Positions 34,720 to 43,877 of a DNA stretch of 64,000 nucleotides are shown one piece after another. Source of the DNA: DATAVB01 sp040414495 (lineage in GTDB: Bacteria > Actinomycetota > Actinomycetes > Mycobacteriales > QHCD01); NCBI GenBank assembly GCA_040414495.1, contig JBEDUI010000258.1, positions 1 to 64,000 on the forward strand, in the 5' to 3' direction. The translations under genes and the position numbers were made by a program. Numbering within the stretch: position 1 is the stretch's first letter; the number at the start of each line of letters is the position of its first letter. The notes below the pieces were generated by a model. That model was not told the DNA's origin, ran no database searches, and saw only the letters and a program-made list of their open reading frames with translations.

Positions 34720-35679
34720 ATGCGGATGGCGCAGCAATCCGTCGATGGTGCGATGGCAAGGAAAGCGCTTTCTGAGCGCAGGCCGCGTCGTCGTACCCGG
34801 TTCCCTTGGTACGTCTACCTCGTCCTGCTACCGACGTTCGCCGTACTCGGCGTGTTCGCCTATTACCCAGCCATCAGCGGGATCTTCCACTCTTTCTATG
34901 ACTGGAGGCCAGGGTTCTCCTCGTCGTTCGTCGGTCTGGCCAACTACCGGACAATGCTGTCGGACGATTTGTGGTGGAAGTCGTTCCGAAACCTGGGAAT
35001 CATCTTCGCCGTCAGCGTCACCGTGATGTGGGCTCTGCCGATGCTCGCGGCCGAATTGGTCATCACCTTGCGCAGCCAGCGAGCACAATTCGTATTTCGC
35101 ACACTGCTGATCACCCCGATGGCCTTTCCCAGCGTTGTGACCGTTCTCGTGTGGTCGTTCATGTACGACCCAAACAACGGCGTCATCAACCGGTTCCTCA
35201 AGGCGATCGGGCTCGGCTCGCTGCAACACAACTGGGTCGGTGAGCCGAATACGGCGCTGCCGGCGCTATTGGCGATCGGATTTCCGTGGATCGCGTCGCT
35301 ACCGTTCCTGATCTTCCTCTCCCAATTGCAGAACATCCCGGCCGAGATCTTCGAGGCGGCCGCGCTCGATGGTGCCGGGCGGCTGCGCCGGTTCTGGTCG
35401 GTCGACCTGCCATTGTTGACCCGCCAGATCCGACTGCTGTTCTTTCTGGCGACAATCAGCGTTCTGCAGTACGGGTTTGCCGCATATTTGGTGACCCAGG
35501 GTGGGCCGGATGATGCGACGCAAGTGCCGGTACTGCGGATGTTGGGAGTCGCGTTCCAGGGCCAGGAGTGGGGTTATGCCGCGACACTGTCGACGGTCTT
35601 GTTCGTCATCACGCTGGCGTTCTCCGCCGCGGCGGTGCTGGTGCGACGGAAGGACACGGGCAATGTCGCATCCCTCTGA
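34720..35679 (+). CDS. Carbohydrate ABC transporter permease (CUT1, MalF-like)
   Basis: A 319-residue permease with six membrane helices. The cytoplasmic EAA loop (EIFEAAALDGAGRLRRFWSVDLPLL) is the ATPase contact and identifies the MalF/UgpA type. The ATG at 34720 is chosen because GAGAGGACC sits before it; earlier in-frame ATGs lack a ribosome site. It heads a three-gene importer. No ATPase gene is present here, so a shared MsiK-type ATPase elsewhere is expected by family knowledge. Confidence 0.9.
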   Translation: MRMAQQSVDGAMARKALSERRPRRRTRFPWYVYLVLLPTFAVLGVFAYYPAISGIFHSFYDWRPGFSSSFVGLANYRTMLSDDLWWKSFRNLGIIFAVSVTVMWALPMLAAELVITLRSQRAQFVFRTLLITPMAFPSVVTVLVWSFMYDPNNGVINRFLKAIGLGSLQHNWVGEPNTALPALLAIGFPWIASLPFLIFLSQLQNIPAEIFEAAALDGAGRLRRFWSVDLPLLTRQIRLLFFLATISVLQYGFAAYLVTQGGPDDATQVPVLRMLGVAFQGQEWGYAATLSTVLFVITLAFSAAAVLVRRKDTGNVASL

Positions 35680-36571
35680 GGCGGACGTCCTGGTGCCGGA
35701 GCGGGCCGCTCCCCCGCCGCGTCCTTCGTCGGCATATCCACGGCGGCGTAAGGCAAAACCGGGCCAGCTCGCGGTTGGCGCGGTCCTCTCGGTGCTGGTC
35801 TTCCTCAGCCTGTTTCCGTTCCTGTTCATGTTTGTCGCGTCGTTCAAAACGAACCAGCAATTCTACGACTCCTACTGGATGCCGACCTGGCCGCTGCGGT
35901 GGGGAAATTATGCGACGGCATGGCGACAGGTCGAGCCGTACTTCGTGACGACCGTGATTGTCGCCGCGGTGTCGATCGGTGGGATAGTGCTGCTCGCCTC
36001 GACGGCGGCATTTGTCTTTGCCCGGTATGAATTCTTCGGTCGGAACGTGCTGTTCGGTCTGATCGCGTGTTTGCTGATGGTGCCCGGCATCTCCAGCTTG
36101 ATCCCGCTTTTCGTGCTGGCGCGGGAATTCGGGATCCTCAACACCCGGATAGTGTTGGTGATCCCGCAGGTGGCCGGCGGCACGGTGCTCGCCACGATCC
36201 TCATCAAAACGTACGTCGAGGGCATCCCCCAGGAGCTTTTCGACGCGGCTCGGGTCGACGGCGCCGGCGGAATGCGAATGTTCGGCAACGTGATGCTGCC
36301 GTTGTCACTGCCGGTCATCGGGACGGTCGCGCTGGTGACGGTGATCGGCGTGTGGAACGAGTTCTTCTGGCCGTTGCTGACCATCACCGACAACAATCTG
36401 CGCACTATTTCGGTTGGCCTGTCGTTCTTCCAGGGCCAGAACGCGACGCAATGGGGACCGCTGTTCGCCGGCTACACGCTCGCCTCGATACCACTGCTCC
36501 TGCTTTTCACATTCCTGTCGAAGTACTTCCTCGCCGGCATCCAGGGCGGCGTGCCCGGCGGAACCAAGTAG
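35663..36571 (+). CDS. Carbohydrate ABC transporter permease (CUT1, MalG-like)
   Basis: A 302-residue six-helix permease, partner of the one before. The EAA loop is ELFDAARVDGAGGMRMFGNVMLPL. The ATG at 35663 lies inside the end of the previous gene (17-nt overlap) behind GGAAGGA, so translation is coupled. The N-terminal 25 residues are Pro/Arg-rich and cytoplasmic. The lipoprotein gene follows after 15 bp. Confidence 0.92.
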   Translation: MSHPSEADVLVPERAAPPPRPSSAYPRRRKAKPGQLAVGAVLSVLVFLSLFPFLFMFVASFKTNQQFYDSYWMPTWPLRWGNYATAWRQVEPYFVTTVIVAAVSIGGIVLLASTAAFVFARYEFFGRNVLFGLIACLLMVPGISSLIPLFVLAREFGILNTRIVLVIPQVAGGTVLATILIKTYVEGIPQELFDAARVDGAGGMRMFGNVMLPLSLPVIGTVALVTVIGVWNEFFWPLLTITDNNLRTISVGLSFFQGQNATQWGPLFAGYTLASIPLLLLFTFLSKYFLAGIQGGVPGGTK

Positions 36572-36586
36572 CGGAAAGGGCTCGCG

Positions 36587-38029
36587 ATGACACTGCTCAA
36601 GCCTTGCCGTATAGGCCTCGCGGCGATGCTCGGCGCCGCACTCGCTTTGACCGCCTGCTCCTCCTCGGGCGGCGGTTCGGCGAACGGCGTTACCACAATC
36701 ACGCTCGAAGGCCCCAACCAGTGGACCAGCTCCGGTTCGTCGTTCGGACCCGCGTGGGACAAGCTGATCGCCAAATTCGAGCAGGCCAACCCCAAAATCA
36801 AAATCAAGACCGTTGTCCTGCCACTGAGCCAGTTCAACCAGACCGAGTCCACCCAGCTGGCGGCGGGGACGGCGCCGGAATTGGTGTTCAATCAGGCGTC
36901 GTACAAGCCCTACATGGTCTACCACCTCGAAGCGGACTTGAAGAAGCCCAACCCATATGTGCCCGGAAACAAGCAGTGGATCAATCAGTTCGATCCCGAG
37001 CACTACAGCCTGGAAAAATCGATCGACCCGGCCGGGCACGTCGATTGGATGCCATTCAACCTGTTCGAGGCCGGCGTCTTTTACAACAAAGACGCATTCA
37101 GCAAGGCAGGCGTGCAGGCACCGATCAGCACGTTCGCCGACCTGATGACCGCCTGCGGCAAACTGCAGGCCGCGGGCTACACCCCCTTCGCCATGGACGA
37201 TTCCCTCATCGGCACCAGCTGGACGTTCAACACGATCGCGTACATGATGCTGGCGAAGTATTACGGCCAGATGAACGCCTATGACGCCGCGGGAAAGTCC
37301 GGCAGCAATCCCCAGCTGACGAGCAAGGACTGGGCCAAGGCGATCCTCAGCAAACAGGTCACCTCGAAGACACCTGAGGTCACTGAGTCCCTCAAGCTAC
37401 TCAAACAGTTTTACGACAAGTGCGTGACCAAGAACTGGTCCGGTATCACCGGAACCTCCGGCGCGATGGCCAACATCAAGGACTTCGCCTCCGGCACAGC
37501 AGCGATGGCCTGGGGCACCGACTACGCGCCCGCGGCGCTGACCGGGGTGAAGTTCTCCTTTGCCAGCATGCCATTCCCCACCATCACCACGGCATCGAGT
37601 CCACTGGCGACCAACACTCCGGCGCAGTTCGGGATCAGCACGGGCGGGACCAGCTACATGATTCCGGCCAAGACCAATGGCGACAAGCTGAAGGCAGCCA
37701 TCAAATTCCTCCAATGGATGAGCGTGGGAAAGAACATCCAGCAGTGGTTGAACGAGACCGGTGCCATACCGGCGGTGACCGACGCCCGTATTCCCACGGA
37801 AATGCAGGGCTTCGCCAAGGGAGCATGGAGCCAGGCACCGAAGGTCGGTGGCATCCCGCAGGGTCCGCCCGGGGTGACGAACGTCAGCCTCTACGACGGC
37901 TATCTCCTCGGGTCAAAGAACATGAGCGCCGAACAGTCTCACCTCGAGGACATGTGGACCAAAGCAGAGGTGCAGGCCGTACAGGACAACAGTTGGACCA
38001 ACGAGCCCTGGGCCAAGAACGCCAAGTAG
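36587..38029 (+). CDS. Sugar ABC transporter substrate-binding lipoprotein
   Basis: A 480-residue family 1 solute-binding protein with a lipoprotein signal (ALALTACSS; Cys is lipidated). The LIAKFEQANPKIKIKTVVLP start and GTSYMIPAKTNGDKLKAAIKFLQWM late motif are typical of oligosaccharide-binding proteins. It delivers sugar to the two preceding permeases. The ATG at 36587 follows GGAAAGGG. The operon ends here; no strong hairpin follows. Confidence 0.92.
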   Translation: MTLLKPCRIGLAAMLGAALALTACSSSGGGSANGVTTITLEGPNQWTSSGSSFGPAWDKLIAKFEQANPKIKIKTVVLPLSQFNQTESTQLAAGTAPELVFNQASYKPYMVYHLEADLKKPNPYVPGNKQWINQFDPEHYSLEKSIDPAGHVDWMPFNLFEAGVFYNKDAFSKAGVQAPISTFADLMTACGKLQAAGYTPFAMDDSLIGTSWTFNTIAYMMLAKYYGQMNAYDAAGKSGSNPQLTSKDWAKAILSKQVTSKTPEVTESLKLLKQFYDKCVTKNWSGITGTSGAMANIKDFASGTAAMAWGTDYAPAALTGVKFSFASMPFPTITTASSPLATNTPAQFGISTGGTSYMIPAKTNGDKLKAAIKFLQWMSVGKNIQQWLNETGAIPAVTDARIPTEMQGFAKGAWSQAPKVGGIPQGPPGVTNVSLYDGYLLGSKNMSAEQSHLEDMWTKAEVQAVQDNSWTNEPWAKNAK

Positions 38030-38210
38030 GCGTTCCTGGCAGCCGGCGTCATCGAGGGGGGACACGGCACCCGCGAAATAAATGACATAATGAGTCGATC
38101 GTCAAGAAATGGGCTGGAAATTCTATCTATAGCAATCGAGCCCGCCGTAAGATTATGTGCGGTCCGGCTGGAGTGGTCTTCCCGTTCAGCGAACATGTGA
38201 TCATCGCACA

Positions 38211-38230
38211 CTTACGGTCCAGACCGTAAG
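38211..38230. promoter_or_regulatory. Perfect palindrome ahead of the second sugar operon
   Basis: CTTACGGTC-CA-GACCGTAAG, a 20-bp exact inverted repeat. A half site GCCGTAAG occurs at about 38145. It lies some 340 bp before the heparinase-like gene, and resembles LacI-type operators in symmetry. The regulator is not identified. Confidence 0.5.
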
Positions 38231-38424
38231 CAGACATGGTGATCGGAGCTCGGACAACGCCCGGCGAGGTTTAGTCCTTGACAGGCGTAACGACGCCGTG
38301 CAAACGTCTGCACGCAATGCGGGCGGCACACCTGCGCGACCTTGGGACGTGATGTTGCGGCTGGGGCCGTAACGAGGTGTCGTTCGTATCGTGTCCAAAG
38401 CTCATCTGGAGTCGGCGTGGAAGA

Positions 38425-38530
38425 CCGCAGTAGCACCAATTCGCCGGAGCCGGCCGCCCGCAGCAGCCGTTCGACCTTGTCCACCGCGATCGCCTTGGGC
38501 AGCCGGCGGGGCGGGTCGAGCCATCCGCCG
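38425..38530 (-). pseudogene. Possible fragment of a XerC/D-type recombinase gene
   Basis: One minus-strand frame reads DPPRRLPKAIAVDKVERLLRAAG, which resembles the linker before the catalytic domain of XerD-type recombinases (PPRxLPKAIxVxxVExLL). Upstream and downstream sequence does not continue the match and the catalytic R-H-R-Y parts are missing. It could be chance in GC-rich DNA. Confidence 0.3.
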
Positions 38531-38572
38531 CAAGACAGCCGGCCCTGGAGTCGCTCCGATGTGGACGCACAG

Positions 38573-40219
38573 ATGCGAAGCCGGGCCGATTCCGCGCTGG
38601 CCGCGACCGAGATCGCGGTCGACTACTACCGCGTGGGCTACCGCCTGACATTTCCGCTTCCGGTCGACACGCGCCCGGTCGATTTCCCGCGACCAATACC
38701 CGGCATACGGCAGTACCCGTGGTTGATCTGGTTGGGCTGGGAATTGGAGGAACGCTGGCACACCCTGCACAGCGCTCAGCAGCTGGGCGACCAGGCGGCG
38801 GGGGCCCTGCTGTGGCCTGAGCTGGCCGGGCTGGACGGCTGGAGCACCTTCGATGCCGACGAGGGCCGGGCCGGACTCATCACCGCGACACTTGCCGGCG
38901 CGCTGGCCGAATTCCTGTCCCACAATGCCGGATCGGAACCGGCCGCGTATGCGGCGGCACTCGGCGCGGCCCGGCGGTTGTTGACCACGAGCATCGGCCC
39001 GTGGCACCGGGACGAGCCGGCCGCCGAGTCATTGCACAACATCAGGATGATCACCCTGCTGCGGGGCGCGCAGCTGGCCGAGGTGCTTGACGACGATCTG
39101 GCCGACGAGCTCCGGTCTGCCGCGGTACAGGCATTTCGCAGCTGGTTGGCGGCTCGCGAGCGGGGACATTCCGAGGGCGTCGGCTACGACGGTTATCTGC
39201 TGTATCACGCCTGCGCGTGGTTGGAATCAAGCGCCGCCGGGCCGGAATTGCGCGATGCCGCGCGGGCCGAATTGCTGGCCACGGCGCGCTCCTGGGCCGA
39301 ATTGACGTTGCCGGGCCGGCCCGATCTGGCCGCGCCCCTGGGCGACACCGAGCCGGAAATGACGTTCTGGGCGGCGGTAATCGTTCGCATCGCGCAGTGG
39401 TACGACGACGGTGAGATGGCGGCGTGGATCCGACGATTCCCGTTGCACCGCCTACCCGCGGCCGCGTTGCCGATCGCCAGGACGCTGGCGGCGCACCCGA
39501 GCGGACCGATGCCGCCCGCTGGCACGCGAACGCACCACGCCGCGTTGAGCACCCGCAGCGCCGGCTGGGAATCAGATGCCGTGGCCGTGGCCATGTCGGC
39601 CGCCCGGACGCAGATGGGACACCTGCACCACGATGGCGGGCATATCGTTCTGGGCTGGGATTCCCGATTTTGGATCAGTGATCCCGGATACCAGCAATAT
39701 CGCCACGGCGCGGAACGGGATTTCACGCTCGGCCCGCAGGCGCACAATGCACCGGTCATCGACGGCCGGCCACAGACGGCCCGGCGCAGCCGCGTTCTCG
39801 CTGCCTGCGACGGGCACCTCGCGATTGACCTGACCGATTGCTACGAGGGTCTGCCGGCGACAGCACGCATTCAGCGTGATGTGTGGCTGCGGGATGACCA
39901 GGTCGCGATTCGTGATCTGGTGCAGGGAATCGCGTCCGATGCGGTGGTGCACACCCACTGGCTCGGGGGCAACGGACTGGCCTGGGCCGTGCATTCGGGC
40001 TGGGCTCGGCTCTGCGACCTGCACCGAGCTGTATGGCTCGGCACGTCGCTCGGCCCGCTGAGCGCGCACGACCTCGTCCGGCATGAGGGCAGCACCGGCG
40101 GTTTGACCCTGATATCGACGGCGACCGGTCCACACACGCGGTGGTGGTATATGCAGCTCGATCGCAGTGCAGGTTGGCAGCCGCCATTGATCGAGCAGCG
40201 CGAACGCGAGGCGCTGTGA
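38573..40219 (+). CDS. Heparinase II/III-like protein
   Basis: A 548-residue protein with a helical toroid domain (about 1-310; YDGYLLYHACAWLESS, MTFWAAVIVRIAQWY) and a beta-sandwich second half (HHDGGHIVLGWDSRFWISDPGYQQYRHGAERDF, HNAPVIDGR), the layout of heparinase II/III-type lyases, which cleave uronate-containing polymers. No signal peptide is visible, so it probably acts on imported oligosaccharides. The start is uncertain: ATG 38573 gives a length matching relatives, GTG 38561 is alternative, and the frame is open to 38342 through likely non-coding sequence. Its stop overlaps the next gene by GTGA. Confidence 0.75.
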   Translation: MRSRADSALAATEIAVDYYRVGYRLTFPLPVDTRPVDFPRPIPGIRQYPWLIWLGWELEERWHTLHSAQQLGDQAAGALLWPELAGLDGWSTFDADEGRAGLITATLAGALAEFLSHNAGSEPAAYAAALGAARRLLTTSIGPWHRDEPAAESLHNIRMITLLRGAQLAEVLDDDLADELRSAAVQAFRSWLAARERGHSEGVGYDGYLLYHACAWLESSAAGPELRDAARAELLATARSWAELTLPGRPDLAAPLGDTEPEMTFWAAVIVRIAQWYDDGEMAAWIRRFPLHRLPAAALPIARTLAAHPSGPMPPAGTRTHHAALSTRSAGWESDAVAVAMSAARTQMGHLHHDGGHIVLGWDSRFWISDPGYQQYRHGAERDFTLGPQAHNAPVIDGRPQTARRSRVLAACDGHLAIDLTDCYEGLPATARIQRDVWLRDDQVAIRDLVQGIASDAVVHTHWLGGNGLAWAVHSGWARLCDLHRAVWLGTSLGPLSAHDLVRHEGSTGGLTLISTATGPHTRWWYMQLDRSAGWQPPLIEQREREAL

Positions 40220-41178
40220 GTTCCACATCCACTGCTCCGGATCGCCTTACGGCCCCCACCCGAAAGCGCCTGTCCTGGATCGGCCGGGCGAAGCGGGACC
40301 GCTGGCTGCTGCTCTTTGGTGCGCCGGGCATGCTCGCGATTCTGCTGTTCAGCTACATCCCGCTATTGGGCAACGTCATCGCATTCAAGAACTACCAGCC
40401 GTTCCTGGGGATCCGCGACTCGCCGTGGAGCGGCCTGGACAATTTCGACATCATTTTGGGCGGTGATCCAGCGTTCCTCAATGCGCTGGAGAACACGCTG
40501 ATCATCACCGCCCTCCAGGTGATTTTTGTCTTTCCGGCGCCCATCTGCCTCGCGCTCATGCTCAACAGCCTGTTGAGTGAACGGCTGAAGCGGCTGGTGC
40601 AGAACATTCTCTATCTCCCCCACTTCATGTCGTGGGTCATCGTGGTCGCGATCTTCCAGCAGATGCTCGGCAACGCCGGCCTGCTATCGAACTGGTTGCG
40701 CCAACACGGGCACTCCGGCATTCACCTGATCGGCAATTCCGGCCTCTTCAAAGAGCTGCTCACGTCGCAGGTCATCTGGAAGGACACCGGCTGGGGCACG
40801 ATTCTCTTTCTGGCCGCACTGTCCCATATCGACATTCAGCTCTATGAGGCATCGGGCGTCGACGGCGCGTCTCGCTGGCGGCAGCTCTGGCATGTCACGT
40901 TGCCCGGCATCCGGTCCGTCATCGTGCTCATCCTGATTCTGCGGCTGGGCGACATTCTGACGGTGGGATTTGAGCAGATCGTGCTGCAGCAGCAGGCGGT
41001 CGGAACGAATGCGAGCGAGGTGCTCGATACGTACGTCTACAACAACGGAATCCTGGCCGGGAACTGGGGCGTATCGGCCGCGGTCGGGCTGGTGAAAGGC
41101 CTACTGGGCGTGGCTTTGGTCTTGGCGGCCAACAAACTCGCCCACGTCTTTGGCGAAAGGGGGATCTATCAGTCATGA
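40216..41178 (+). CDS. Sugar ABC transporter permease, LplB-like
   Basis: A 320-residue permease of the LplB type, which has FGAPGMLAILLFSYIPLLGNVIAFKNYQPF near its start, and the EAA loop YEASGVDGASRWRQLWHVTLP. Six membrane helices. It starts with GTG at 40216, overlapping the lyase stop. In Gram-positive relatives LplB/YtcP/LipoQ systems import complex oligosaccharides such as pectin or xylan fragments. Confidence 0.92.
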   Translation: MSSTSTAPDRLTAPTRKRLSWIGRAKRDRWLLLFGAPGMLAILLFSYIPLLGNVIAFKNYQPFLGIRDSPWSGLDNFDIILGGDPAFLNALENTLIITALQVIFVFPAPICLALMLNSLLSERLKRLVQNILYLPHFMSWVIVVAIFQQMLGNAGLLSNWLRQHGHSGIHLIGNSGLFKELLTSQVIWKDTGWGTILFLAALSHIDIQLYEASGVDGASRWRQLWHVTLPGIRSVIVLILILRLGDILTVGFEQIVLQQQAVGTNASEVLDTYVYNNGILAGNWGVSAAVGLVKGLLGVALVLAANKLAHVFGERGIYQS

Positions 41179-42119
41179 GCGCTTCGACCTCGGCGGTTCC
41201 ACGATGGGCCGGTCCGCGCGGTGGCGCACCGCGCCGAAAGCAGAATGGTTTACCGGCGCCGACATTGATATCGCGCGCTGCGAAGGGCGTGCTGTTGGCG
41301 GTGTGTTGTCTGATTGTCCTCGGCCCGTTTGTCGCTGTGATCTCCACCAGCCTGGCCGACACCGCGCAGGTGAGCCGGTCCGGCGGCCTCGTATTGTGGC
41401 CCAGCCACCCCACGCTCGACGCCTATCGCGCGATTCTGGCCGGCGGTGTGGTAACCCGTTCACTGGTCATCTCGATCTCGATCACGGTCGTCGGTACGGC
41501 GTTATCCCTGACCTGCACGGCTCTGCTGGCCTATTCGCTCTCCCGCCCCGGCTCGTTCGCCGGCAAGCCGATGCTGTTGGCCGTTCTGTTCACGTTGCTC
41601 TTCACACCGGGAATAATCCCGTCCTATCTGATGGTGAAGGAACTGCACCTGCTGAACTCGTACTGGTCGCTCATCCTGCCGGTGCTGGTCAGTGGTTTCA
41701 ATGTGATCGTCATGCGGGCATTCTTCATGGAGCTGCCCCGCGAGCTTCTCGACGCCGCCCGGATCGACGGCGCGGGCGAATTGGCGACGCTCTGCCGCGT
41801 CGTCCTGCCATTGTCCAAGGCAGTACTGGCTGTCGTCGGGCTGTTTTACGCGGTTGGCTACTGGAACTCGTTCTTTCACGCTCTGCTGTATCTCAATGAC
41901 AATTCCAAGTGGCCGTTGCAGTTGGTGCTACGGACGTACGTGGTAAACAATTCCACGCTCGGTGTCGATCAGCTCTCGCTCAGCTCGACAACACCGCCAC
42001 CGCAGCAGTCGCTGCAGATGGCGATCCTGGTCATTTCGCTCGTGCCGATTGCCCTGGTCTATCCGTTCCTGCAGCGTCACTTCACCAAGGGAGTCATGAT
42101 CGGGGCCGTCAAAGGCTGA
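41175..42119 (+). CDS. Sugar ABC transporter permease, YtcP-like
   Basis: A 314-residue six-helix permease, partner of the LplB-like one (ATGA overlap). EAA loop ELLDAARIDGAGELATLCRVVLPL; ending TKGVMIGAVKG is characteristic of YtcP/LplC proteins. Second permease of a complete importer missing only its ATPase. Confidence 0.92.
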   Translation: MSASTSAVPRWAGPRGGAPRRKQNGLPAPTLISRAAKGVLLAVCCLIVLGPFVAVISTSLADTAQVSRSGGLVLWPSHPTLDAYRAILAGGVVTRSLVISISITVVGTALSLTCTALLAYSLSRPGSFAGKPMLLAVLFTLLFTPGIIPSYLMVKELHLLNSYWSLILPVLVSGFNVIVMRAFFMELPRELLDAARIDGAGELATLCRVVLPLSKAVLAVVGLFYAVGYWNSFFHALLYLNDNSKWPLQLVLRTYVVNNSTLGVDQLSLSSTTPPPQQSLQMAILVISLVPIALVYPFLQRHFTKGVMIGAVKG

Positions 42120-42170
42120 ACTCCCCAGCTATCCACAGGACTGCCTGTACTGACAGAGATGAGAGGTCCG

Positions 42171-43817
42171 ATGACAGATCACGACAACAGCGGCTCGACC
42201 CTTGATCGCCGTCGTTTCCTGACCGGAGCGGCGGGCGTGGCGGTCGCTACGGCCACGCTGGGAGCCTGCGGCGGCGGCGGTGGCAGCAGCGCGGCAAACA
42301 AGAAAGCCGTTAAGCCACCGACGTATGTTCCGTACACAGCCTCCAAACCTGACCTGCCGGCCGGTGATCACGGCATCCCAGCGGGCTATTTCCACTACCC
42401 GGCCAACCCGCCGTCGTTCATCAAACATCCGTTGGCCAACGGCGGGTCAATCAGCTTCATGTTGCAGGCCGATTCGGTGATGAAGCCGCAGGGTCGCAAC
42501 AAGTGGTGGCAGGCGCTCAACGAGGCAACGCACACCACCCTCAACGTCAACACGACGCCGTCGGCCGATTACACCCAGAAATTCCAGGTGGCGGTGGCGG
42601 GCGGGGATATTCCGGACGTGGTGCAGGTCCAGACCGTCGCGAATATGCCGCAGGTGCTGGAGAAGGAATTCGCCGACCTGTCGGATTTCATTTCCGGCGA
42701 CAAGGTGAAGGACTATCCGGGCCTGGCCTCGATCCCCACCGCGGCGTGGCAGATCTGTACGGTCAACGGCCGGATCTGGGGTATTCCGCAGGCACGTTCC
42801 AATGCCGGCAGCATCGCCAGCACCCGCGGCGATCTGCTGAAGAAGTTTGGCATCGGCAGTAACTCCCCCGAGGTCAAAAGCGGCCAGGACTTCATTGACC
42901 TGTGCAAAGCGCTGACCGATTCCAAGCGGGGCAAGTACGCGATTGGCGAGCAGCCCAACAGCTGGATTCTGGCGGCGATGCTGGAGATGATGGGCGCGCC
43001 TAACGGCTGGAAGGAGAGCGGGGGCAAGCTCACATCGGTGAATGAGACCGATCAGATGAAGGCCGCGCTCGAGCAGGTGACCAACCTGTGGAAGTCCGGC
43101 TGCGTGCACCCGGACTCGTTCACCAACCCAGGCGAGAACTTCACCTGGTGGTCCGGCGGCGTTACCGCGATCTATTTTCAGAACATCGCCGGTTGGCCGA
43201 ATTACGCGAAAACCTACCCCCAGTGGGACATCGGCGTTGTCACCTTGCCGAAGTGGGATGGCGGTGGCCCGGCGATCAAGCAGCTCAGTGTTTCCGGTTA
43301 CGGTGCCTATGCCGGTTTGAAGAAAGCCAAGCCGGACCGGGTCAAGGAAATTCTGCGCGTGCTTGACTTCTTCGCGGCGCCGTTCGGCACCAAGGAGTAC
43401 GTCACGATGAACTATGGCGCCGCCGGCGCCGACTACACCTTGAAAGGGCCCGACCCGGTACCGACGCCGGGCGCGACAAGCGAATACCCACAGGGTCTGC
43501 TCTACTGTGGATCCCAGGAGTACGTGAATATCTACGTTCCTGGCAACGAAGCCGCGGTCCGGGCCGAGCATGACTATTTGAGCAAGGTGTTGCCGACGGG
43601 CGTGGCGAATCCTACGTGGGGCTTGTACTCCGAAACGCTGGAGACCAAGGGCGCGACCGCCAATACGACGCTGTTGAACGCGCAGTCCGACATCATTCAG
43701 GGGCGGCGTAAGCTCAGTGAGTGGGACAGCATCGTCAAGGATTGGCGGCAACAGGCCGGCGACGCGATGCGCGGAGAGTACGAAAAAGCGTTCGCCGACT
43801 CGCATTCAGGTCACTGA
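42171..43817 (+). CDS. Extracellular solute-binding lipoprotein of the LplA/YtcQ type
   Basis: A 548-residue binding protein with both a Tat-type motif and a lipobox (RRRFLTGAAGVAVATATLGAC). The mature part opens after a Gly/Ser linker with YVPYTASKPDLPAGDHGIPAGY, typical of LplA/YtcQ proteins, longer than usual family 1 members. The ATG at 42171 follows GAGAGGTCC; one four codons earlier is possible. It binds the oligosaccharide for the two preceding permeases. Confidence 0.9.
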   Translation: MTDHDNSGSTLDRRRFLTGAAGVAVATATLGACGGGGGSSAANKKAVKPPTYVPYTASKPDLPAGDHGIPAGYFHYPANPPSFIKHPLANGGSISFMLQADSVMKPQGRNKWWQALNEATHTTLNVNTTPSADYTQKFQVAVAGGDIPDVVQVQTVANMPQVLEKEFADLSDFISGDKVKDYPGLASIPTAAWQICTVNGRIWGIPQARSNAGSIASTRGDLLKKFGIGSNSPEVKSGQDFIDLCKALTDSKRGKYAIGEQPNSWILAAMLEMMGAPNGWKESGGKLTSVNETDQMKAALEQVTNLWKSGCVHPDSFTNPGENFTWWSGGVTAIYFQNIAGWPNYAKTYPQWDIGVVTLPKWDGGGPAIKQLSVSGYGAYAGLKKAKPDRVKEILRVLDFFAAPFGTKEYVTMNYGAAGADYTLKGPDPVPTPGATSEYPQGLLYCGSQEYVNIYVPGNEAAVRAEHDYLSKVLPTGVANPTWGLYSETLETKGATANTTLLNAQSDIIQGRRKLSEWDSIVKDWRQQAGDAMRGEYEKAFADSHSGH

Positions 43818-43822
43818 GGCTT

Positions 43823-43855
43823 CGGTCCCAGGACGCCGCCAGCATCCTGGGACCG
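43823..43855. terminator. Bidirectional hairpin between convergent operons
   Basis: CGGTCCCAGGA pairs exactly with TCCTGGGACCG across an 11-nt loop, between the stops of the LplA-like gene and the minus-strand binding-protein gene. No U-tract follows on either side. Confidence 0.65.
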
Positions 43856-43877
43856 GCCCGACCCGACCCGCTGCGCC

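Larger units (their letters stand above)
38030..38572. other. 540-bp gap between the two CUT1 operons
   Basis: Holds a perfect palindrome (38211-38230) and a short antisense remnant resembling a tyrosine recombinase (38425-38530). No complete gene is seen. Confidence 0.5.

Noticed and set aside
38342..38572. N-terminal extension of the heparinase-like protein
   Set aside because: The extension is low in conserved features and overlaps a possible antisense remnant; relatives start near the ATG at 38573.
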